A stretch of 26,182 bases of DNA from Chloroflexota bacterium (lineage in GTDB: Bacteria > Chloroflexota > Anaerolineae > B4-G1 > SLSP01), in assembly GCA_022707725.1 (NCBI GenBank), contig JAKJAB010000005.1, forward strand, positions 4,356 through 30,537, written 5' to 3'. The position numbers and the translations under genes were made by a program. Below are positions 1-5,259 of the stretch, piece by piece. Positions within the stretch are counted from its first letter, which is position 1. Each line of letters begins with the position of its first letter. The notes below the pieces were generated by a model that was given only the letters and a program-made list of their open reading frames with translations, was not told where the DNA came from and did no database searches.

Positions 1-1
1 C

Positions 2-745
2 CGCCACACCTACGGCTATCATCGCCTGCAAATTCTGGCTGCACTCACCAACGGCATCACGCTGCTGCTTGTGGCGTTCGAGATTCTTCGTGAAGCATGG
101 GAACGCTGGCAGGAGCCACGGCTTATTCAGGCCGGGCCGATGCTTGTCATTGCGGTTGTGGGCTTGATCGTCAACATCATCGTCGCCTATGTGCTGCGCG
201 AGCACGACCACGACGACGTAAATATGCGCTCGGCCTTCTTGCACGTCCTCAGCGACACATTGGCCTCCGTCGGCGTCATCGGCGCGGGCGTGCTTATCCT
301 TTTCACCGGCTGGACGTGGCTCGACCCGCTGGTCAGCGCGTTGATTGGCCTGTTGATTATGATCAGTGCGGGCCGACTGCTCAAGGAGACCGTCCACATC
401 CTCGTCGAGGGGATGCCCAACGGGATGACGGCATCCGCCGTAGCCGATGCCATGCGCACGACGCCCGGCGTCCGCGAAGTTCACGACCTGCACGTGTGGA
501 CGGTGTCCCCCGGCTACGTGGCCCTCAGCGCCCATGTGCTACTGGCCGATCAGGCGTTGAGCCAGACGACGGATATGATGACCGCGTTGAAACGCACGCT
601 GCGCGAGCAGTTCGGCATCGAGCACACGACGATTCAGTTCGAGTGTACGGCCTGTGAACAGGGTATATGTTTACCGGCGATGGGCGCGCCGCGCACATCG
701 CAATTTGTGACAGTTCCTGTGGAGATCCCGCTTGATAAAGCATAA
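2..745 (+). CDS. Cation diffusion facilitator (CDF) metal efflux transporter, 5'-truncated
   Basis: The reading frame is open from base 2 and the N-terminus lies outside the window. The first visible residues (HTYGYHRLQILAALTNG) match the conserved CDF loop and TM3 start. Transmembrane helices follow, then a short His/Asp-rich loop (EHDHDD) and the segment FLHVLSDTLASVGV, which carries the HxxxD metal-site motif of TM5. The C-terminal cytoplasmic domain (VREVHDLHVWTVSPG...) is the usual CDF dimerisation fold. It ends with C-x2-C-x4-C (ECTACEQGIC), a likely extra metal-binding tail. CDF proteins export Zn, Cd, Co or related divalent cations in exchange for protons across the cytoplasmic membrane. 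The exact metal cannot be told. The family call is firm; the CzcD-like subgroup is inferred. Confidence 0.93.
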   Translation, partial: RHTYGYHRLQILAALTNGITLLLVAFEILREAWERWQEPRLIQAGPMLVIAVVGLIVNIIVAYVLREHDHDDVNMRSAFLHVLSDTLASVGVIGAGVLILFTGWTWLDPLVSALIGLLIMISAGRLLKETVHILVEGMPNGMTASAVADAMRTTPGVREVHDLHVWTVSPGYVALSAHVLLADQALSQTTDMMTALKRTLREQFGIEHTTIQFECTACEQGICLPAMGAPRTSQFVTVPVEIPLDKA

Positions 746-872
746 CTCTGGTTGATCCCCGACGGGCGCGGAAAACCTTTCGGGTTTGTGGACTGGCCCC
801 GGCAGGGAAAACCTCGTCGGTGCGTTGTGCGAGGCGGGATTGGCGTAGCTGGCTGATTCTGCATAGACTGTG

Positions 873-913
873 CATCATTTCTTCATCATTTCTTCACAAA
901 CCTCGGCTATACT
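873..913 (+). promoter_or_regulatory. Activator-type promoter: tandem 11-bp direct repeats upstream of a TATACT -10
   Basis: CATCATTTCTT occurs twice back to back at 873-883 and 884-894, with a degenerate third start (CACAAAC) after it. A -10-like TATACT lies at 908-913, and no good -35 lies at 16-18 bp spacing. Two direct repeats at 11-bp period replacing the -35 is the layout used by OmpR/PhoB-family response regulators. The exact repeat is seen; the regulator class is inferred. It would drive the secreted protein starting at 951. Confidence 0.5.
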
Positions 914-950
914 GTAAGCATAGTAAAATTTCACCCTTAGGAGGTTTGAG

Positions 951-1484
951 ATGTTGAAGAAAAGTCTGATGATTGTACTGTTGGTGGCGAGTGTGTTGTT
1001 GATTTTCCCACTGGTGGTGAGCGCGCAGCAGGGGCAGCCCCCGGCGCAAGCCCCTCAGTATGGCGGGGGATACGGGCGTCGCGGCGGCGGTTGGATGGGC
1101 GGCGGCGTGTCGTTGGTTGAGGCCACGGCGGAAGCTACCGGCCTGACCGTGGAAGAAGTGGTCGCTGCATTGCAAGGCGGCCAGAGCTATGCCGATATCG
1201 CGTCTGGCGCAGGTGTGACGCTTGAGGCAATTGCGGGTGTTGCCGTCGCTCAGCGTGCCGAGGCGCTCAAGCAGGCAGTCGCTGATGGACGCTTCACCCA
1301 GGAGCAGGCCGATACGATGCTGGCCTCGATGAAGACGCATCTGCTCGAGCAACTGAACACCGAATGGACGTCCGGCGGCGCGGGTAATCCTTCTGGTCAG
1401 GGAATGCCGCGCGGTCGCGGTGGGATGCGCGGAGGGCGGGGCGTTCGCCCAAACTACAATCCCGCAACCTGTCCGCAGGCGTAG
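951..1484 (+). CDS. Small secreted Gly/Arg-rich protein of unknown function
   Basis: The 177-residue protein has a clear signal peptide (MLKKSLMIVLL... to about VVSAQQ, cleavage near residue 25). A Gln/Pro/Gly/Arg-rich stretch (about 26-55) follows, then a helical core (about 57-137) and a second Gly/Arg-rich tail. The core holds two short recurring patterns: GLTVEEVVAALQGGQSYADIA and a later FTQEQADTML. These resemble the helical repeats of secreted DUF2680/YckD-like proteins, but membership is a guess. A strong Shine-Dalgarno (AGGAGG, about 7 bp upstream) fixes the start. It stands alone between its own promoter and a terminator. The charged Gly/Arg tails could bind polyanions or cell wall, but nothing in the sequence proves it. 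Confidence 0.8.
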   Translation: MLKKSLMIVLLVASVLLIFPLVVSAQQGQPPAQAPQYGGGYGRRGGGWMGGGVSLVEATAEATGLTVEEVVAALQGGQSYADIASGAGVTLEAIAGVAVAQRAEALKQAVADGRFTQEQADTMLASMKTHLLEQLNTEWTSGGAGNPSGQGMPRGRGGMRGGRGVRPNYNPATCPQA

Positions 1485-1501
1485 CAAAGGGAAAGTTATC
1501 G

Positions 1502-1536
1502 AATCGGGGTGAGTTATACTCACCTCGATTTTTTTT
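1502..1536 (+). terminator. Strong intrinsic terminator after the secreted-protein gene
   Basis: A 13-bp stem (1502-1514 with 1518-1530, one G-U pair, 3-nt loop) runs directly into an uninterrupted T run (1529-1536). It lies 17 bp after the stop at 1484 and separates this gene from the convergent gene ending at 1546. The T run is on the plus-strand side only, so it acts mainly on rightward transcripts. Confidence 0.92.
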
Positions 1537-1545
1537 GTTGGCAGA

Positions 1546-2733
1546 TCAAGCCGATGGCGTAGATTCTGCTTCGCGCGCGCGGAGTACAGCCGGAATGCCG
1601 ATCAACGCCAGTGGGGCAAACAGCGCCAGCATAATCGTCAGCCCCATACCGATGGCAGCGAAGATAAATCCCAGCGATGAGCTGGCCGTGCCGATCACCA
1701 TGCCCCCGATGGACATTACCGCGTTGAGGTTCCACAATGCGTGGAACAGCATAGCGATCCCGTAGGCAAGCGGCAGCATCCAGCGGCGTTTGCGCCAGAA
1801 GAAGCCCCACCCCAGGCCGATGATGCCGCTGGTTAGCATATGCATGGCGGAAGCCAACGCGCGTATGCTCATGCCACCCAACCAGCCTCCCACTTCGCCC
1901 AGACCGTTTGCTCCGTTGGTGATACTTTCGACGATGGCGAAACCCAGCCCACACGCTGCTCCCCAGAGAAACGCCTGTGTCAGCCCGGGCCGGTGCCAGA
2001 AGCCCATCACACCCATCACGAGCGTTTTCCCCACCTCTTCGACGAGTGGCGCGATGACGACAAACACCAGGAAGAGCATCACCAGCACGAGGGGAGAGGC
2101 GATAGCCTCCAACATCTGCTCCATATCTGTCGGCGGCACCAACCGCCATTGCTCAACCAGGGCGCCCATACGGTTGATTTCCGCCGCACCGCCTGGCAAT
2201 AACAGGGCGACGAGCGCCACTCCAATGGCGCTGATCACGAAACCGATAATTTCCACCGGCAGGGCCATCGCGATGGAGGTTGCACCACTGCCTATCGCCG
2301 CTATCAGTTCCCGAAAGGTCAACGCACGATAGCGTCCGGCGGCCAGCGTGATCAGGTTCAGCCAGAGAAAGGCCGGCAGTGCGGCCAGTCCCAGATGAAG
2401 CGGGGCAAAGATGGGGCGCTGGTGCCATTCTTCCGGTGTCAGTAACGCGACGCCAGCGAAGCCAATAATCAAGATCAGACACACGGCCCATCCCTGGCGG
2501 GCGTAAGCCAGTGGGGAGGGCAGGCGTTGCCGCGCGGGCCATCCTGCCCATAACAATCCCAACCCCAGCAGGAAACCGACAATGCTCAGACTCGTCAAGA
2601 TCATTGTCATGGCATCTTCCACGGCCTGCGGCAGGATAAAGGCCAGCGCTGCCGCCAGGACGCTGCCGACCATAATGGCGGCGCCGGTTATCGCAGTGAG
2701 AATCGATAGGGCTGGAGTAAGGGGTTTTTCCAT
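1546..2733 (-). CDS. PrsW-family intramembrane metalloprotease
   Basis: A 395-residue polytopic membrane protein with about eight or more hydrophobic helices. The C-terminal half carries the PrsW motif set: APLVEEVGK (E232, E233, K236), GLGFAIVES (E269), MHMLTSG (H298) and FHALWN (H331, N335). The paired Glu and His residues are the proposed zinc-site residues of this CPBP-related family. Bacillus PrsW starts regulated intramembrane proteolysis of an anti-sigma factor; the substrate here is unknown, and no sigma/anti-sigma pair lies in the window. The N-terminal half (1-200) is an extra block of hydrophobic helices, longer than a minimal PrsW. It lies 81 bp downstream of the DsbA-cyclophilin gene on the same strand. 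Its Shine-Dalgarno is weak, so the start is less certain than the family. Confidence 0.85.
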   Translation of the reverse strand: MEKPLTPALSILTAITGAAIMVGSVLAAALAFILPQAVEDAMTMILTSLSIVGFLLGLGLLWAGWPARQRLPSPLAYARQGWAVCLILIIGFAGVALLTPEEWHQRPIFAPLHLGLAALPAFLWLNLITLAAGRYRALTFRELIAAIGSGATSIAMALPVEIIGFVISAIGVALVALLLPGGAAEINRMGALVEQWRLVPPTDMEQMLEAIASPLVLVMLFLVFVVIAPLVEEVGKTLVMGVMGFWHRPGLTQAFLWGAACGLGFAIVESITNGANGLGEVGGWLGGMSIRALASAMHMLTSGIIGLGWGFFWRKRRWMLPLAYGIAMLFHALWNLNAVMSIGGMVIGTASSSLGFIFAAIGMGLTIMLALFAPLALIGIPAVLRAREAESTPSA

Positions 2734-2769
2734 AGGACTTGCCTGATCAAAACGGTAATGGTAACAGCA

Positions 2770-2795
2770 ACGGATGGGGCGAAAGCCCCATCCGT
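2770..2795 (-). terminator. Stable GAAA-loop hairpin between the lipoprotein and PrsW genes
   Basis: A perfect 11-bp inverted repeat (2770-2780 and 2785-2795) encloses a 4-nt loop, 20 bp past the stop of the upstream lipoprotein gene. No U tract follows on the minus strand, so it may be a partial or Rho-type terminator or an mRNA-stabilising hairpin rather than a full intrinsic terminator. Confidence 0.5.
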
Positions 2796-2814
2796 ATAGG
2801 TGGCATCGATCGCG

Positions 2815-4110
2815 CTACTTTTCGGTAATTTCAACGCTTTGGAGCACGTCTGGTTTGGGCGCAGTGGGATCGCGCGGCATAGCGCGCGCCAGCTTATCCA
2901 GAACATCCATCCCCTCGATAACGCGCCCAATCTGCGTGAATTGTCCATCAAGCTGCGCCGCCTCTGTCCCTAAGGTGATGAAAAACTGGCCGTTAGGGAG
3001 CGCGCCGACAGTGCCGACTTCGCTGAAGGTGCTTTGCTTCTCGCCGTCACAGTAGTAACCGGGATAGCCGTAACTGGTATTGCTTGGATCACCGGTAAGT
3101 GCAACAAAATTATCACGCACATAGAAAAATTCAGAACCGTCATACCACTGTTGCTGCGCCAGGAAGACGAAGCTGTTGACATGCGTCGGCGCGAGCGCCC
3201 CCGACAGTTCCAACACAATATCACCTTGGGTGGTTTTCAGGGTGGCCTGATAGGTCTGTGCCTCGGCCACCGTCACAGTCGGCGGCGCATCGAAGAGGGT
3301 GAAGTTGCCCTGCTTCATCTTCGCCACGGCAAGGTAATAGACCAGTTCGTCATACGAAGAGATCTCCGGCTTGAAGTAGACGCCGTTGATGCTGATGATG
3401 AAGGTAGGCGTGGCGAAGTCCAGGCCTAGATTGCCGAATTCTTCGACTTGCGCCTCAACCTTCGCTTTGTAAGTTCCTTTCTCCAGATCACTGCTGAAGC
3501 GTTCGACATCCAATCCCAGTTCCTGGGCGAATTTGGCAAATTCTGCCGGTGCTCCTTCCAGTGAGAGGGCGATCCATTCGGTCGTCGTCTCTCCATTTTG
3601 CATAGCGATGTACCCCTTGATCGCCCGGTCAAAGAGTAGGGAGTACATTTCCCAGAATTTCCCTTGCGCGCCTGCGGCTTCGGCGGCTTCCGCAGCCAGA
3701 TAGGCTTTGTCGTGCAGGCTTTCCAGCGGCAGGTGACGGAAGACCAGGCGAATGCCGGGCGTCGTCTCCAGCACCGATTCGATGGCAGGCGTCGCTCCGG
3801 CACAAGCCGGGCACTGGAAGTCGGAATATTCCACGATGGTCATATAGGCATCTGCGGCGCTGGCCCCCTTACTCCAATCACTGTCGCTGATGGTGATGGG
3901 CAGCCCGGTGGCAGGCAGCTCCGGCAGAGGATTGGCTTTACAGTACCCCGGCTGGTTTGGATCCACGGTCGGAGCCGTGACGGGAACCGCAGTGGGTACT
4001 GGTGTTGATGTTGGTGTAGGCGTTGGTTCGGGGGTAGATTTCGGCCCACATCCCCCTAAAACAAGAATGGCCAACAGTGTGGCCGATAAAATCCATTTCA
4101 TTCTTCCCAT
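2815..4110 (-). CDS. Lipoprotein fusing a DsbA-like thioredoxin domain to a cyclophilin-type PPIase domain
   Basis: 431 residues. The signal peptide ends in lipobox LGGC (Cys21), followed by a Thr/Pro-rich linker (about 22-50). A DsbA-like domain (about 70-265) has the redox motif C100-PA-C103 (SDFQCPACAG) and the cis-proline loop FATPTF (Pro235), so it should be a surface thiol oxidase or isomerase. A cyclophilin domain (about 287-431) follows, recognisable from TTQGDIVLEL, GDPSNT, NGQFFITLG and GQFTQIGRVIEGMDVLDKL. The cyclophilin catalytic Arg (F-H-R in CypA) is Tyr here (FFYVRDNF), and the following Gln is Leu, so isomerase activity is doubtful. AGGAGA 6 bp upstream supports the start. 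Both halves are protein-folding modules, so an extracytoplasmic foldase anchored to the membrane is the simplest reading. Confidence 0.92.
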   Translation of the reverse strand: MGRMKWILSATLLAILVLGGCGPKSTPEPTPTPTSTPVPTAVPVTAPTVDPNQPGYCKANPLPELPATGLPITISDSDWSKGASAADAYMTIVEYSDFQCPACAGATPAIESVLETTPGIRLVFRHLPLESLHDKAYLAAEAAEAAGAQGKFWEMYSLLFDRAIKGYIAMQNGETTTEWIALSLEGAPAEFAKFAQELGLDVERFSSDLEKGTYKAKVEAQVEEFGNLGLDFATPTFIISINGVYFKPEISSYDELVYYLAVAKMKQGNFTLFDAPPTVTVAEAQTYQATLKTTQGDIVLELSGALAPTHVNSFVFLAQQQWYDGSEFFYVRDNFVALTGDPSNTSYGYPGYYCDGEKQSTFSEVGTVGALPNGQFFITLGTEAAQLDGQFTQIGRVIEGMDVLDKLARAMPRDPTAPKPDVLQSVEITEK

Positions 4111-4213
4111 TGTATTTCTCCTATTGTGGATTCGTCTTTAGTTCGTTAGGTTAGTCGTCGGGTGCATAGGCTGCACTTCCGGCGCTTATCGTCTTCCTCT
4201 GAATTTAGTAGAT

Positions 4214-4222
4214 ATTATACCA
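4214..4222 (-). promoter_or_regulatory. Extended -10 promoter for the DsbA-cyclophilin gene
   Basis: Read on the minus strand, TGGTATAAT is a consensus extended -10 (TGn plus TATAAT, hexamer at 4219-4214), about 104 bp upstream of the start codon. No matching -35 is seen, as is common with extended -10 promoters. The hexamer sits in the loop of an 8-bp inverted repeat (4202-4209 with 4222-4229). Confidence 0.55.
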
Positions 4223-4229
4223 CTAAATT

Positions 4230-5249
4230 TTATTTTTTATCGTTTGGGGGCCAGAACGGGGGGCGTTCCATACGCCACAGGCCATAAAGTCCGATGATCC
4301 CGGTGAGTGCGCCCATCAAGTACCCCTCCAACACCGTCGCACGGGTGAGGAAGATGGCGACCAGTCCTGCGCTGAAAGCCACACCGTATAGCACCAACAC
4401 GGCTTCGCGGCGTGTCAGTCCCGCGTAGGTGAGGCGATGTGAGGTGTGATCAAGGCCCGGTGTTGTCAGAGGATTGAGGCCGCGCTTGAGGCGCGAAATC
4501 GTGACCAATGTGGTGTCGAAAATCGGCACGGCTAACACCAATATGGGGACCATCCAGGTGACGATGGGGGTGTTTAAGGGGAAGTCCACCTTGATTCCGA
4601 TGGCAGCCAACACAAATCCCAAAAAGAGGGCGCCAGAATCGCCCATAAAGATTGTCGCCGGAGTCCAGTTGTAGATGAGGAAACCGATGCACGCCGCCAT
4701 CACTGCCACCGACAGCGCGCCGACCAGATACTGCCCCGTGAAGGCGCACATCAACGCAAAGTGCGCAGCAGCGATGGCGGCGATTCCGCCCGATAACCCA
4801 TCCATATTGTCCAACAGGTTGATGGCATTGGTGATCCCCACCACCCATAGCGCGGTCGCCGTCAGATTGAGCAGGGGATGCGGCAAAATGTTGATGGAGA
4901 CGCCGGTGATGACCAACAGGCTCAGGGCGATGAATTGCCCGATGAGTTTGACACTGGCGGGCAGCGAAAACCGATCGTCCCACAGCCCCATGAACGACAT
5001 CAACGCTGCGCCGATCAAGATGCCGGCCAGTTGGCTGACGTTGTACTGTTCACCCAACAGCAGCGTCACGATCAACGTGCTCAGAAAGATGGCGACGCCT
5101 CCCAGCCGTGGGGTAGGAATCGTGTGGACTTTGCGGGTCGGGTCAGGCTTGTCGATGGTATTGAGGCGCAATCCCAATTTGCGCGCCAGCGGCGTCCCGG
5201 CGACGGCGAGGAGTAAAACCCCGACAAAGACCACAATGTAGGTGCGCAT
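4230..5249 (-). CDS. Undecaprenyl-phosphate N-acetylhexosamine-1-phosphate transferase (WecA/TagO-like)
   Basis: A 339-residue polytopic membrane enzyme of glycosyltransferase family 4 (MraY/WecA superfamily). Visible motifs in order: KVHTIPTPRLGG (40-51), the Mg-binding LWDD (Asp91-92), NAINLLDNMDGLSGG (141-155), FMGDSGA (201-207) and the cytoplasmic loop DHTSHRL (268-273). It should transfer a GlcNAc- or related sugar-1-phosphate from a UDP-sugar to undecaprenyl phosphate, the first lipid-linked step of a wall or surface polymer. HTSHRL fits the WecA/TagO branch rather than MraY. The gene starts 10 bp after the stop of the ligase-like gene and its Shine-Dalgarno (GAGAGG) overlaps that stop, so the two are probably translated as a unit. 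The exact sugar is not determinable. Confidence 0.93.
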   Translation of the reverse strand: MRTYIVVFVGVLLLAVAGTPLARKLGLRLNTIDKPDPTRKVHTIPTPRLGGVAIFLSTLIVTLLLGEQYNVSQLAGILIGAALMSFMGLWDDRFSLPASVKLIGQFIALSLLVITGVSINILPHPLLNLTATALWVVGITNAINLLDNMDGLSGGIAAIAAAHFALMCAFTGQYLVGALSVAVMAACIGFLIYNWTPATIFMGDSGALFLGFVLAAIGIKVDFPLNTPIVTWMVPILVLAVPIFDTTLVTISRLKRGLNPLTTPGLDHTSHRLTYAGLTRREAVLVLYGVAFSAGLVAIFLTRATVLEGYLMGALTGIIGLYGLWRMERPPFWPPNDKK

Positions 5250-5259
5250 CCGTGACCTC

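Noticed and set aside
97..657. Long plus-strand ORF overlapping the CDF gene
   Set aside because: Out-of-frame shadow of the CDF gene; Arg/His-rich translation without domain features, while the other frame carries clear CDF motifs.
773..830. Weak hairpins after the CDF stop as terminator or small RNA
   Set aside because: Stems are only about 5-6 bp with no T run; nothing supports an RNA gene.
2894..2902. DnaA-box-like TTATCCAGA
   Set aside because: One mismatch, single copy, inside a coding region; no cluster or AT-rich unwinding element nearby, so no origin call.
3985..4065. GT/GGTGTT-rich repetitive DNA (also about 12345-12420)
   Set aside because: It encodes the Thr/Pro linkers of the two lipoproteins; repetition comes from amino-acid bias, not a mobile repeat.
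4190..4202. CGTCTTCCTCTGA shared with 19521-19533
   Set aside because: A 13-mer shared by two places is expected by chance several times in 26 kb; the flanks are unrelated.
4202..4240. Inverted repeat plus T-rich run read as a plus-strand terminator
   Set aside because: No plus-strand gene precedes it for 2.7 kb, and the T run is part of the neighbouring gene's last codons and stop; a promoter on the minus strand explains the site better.
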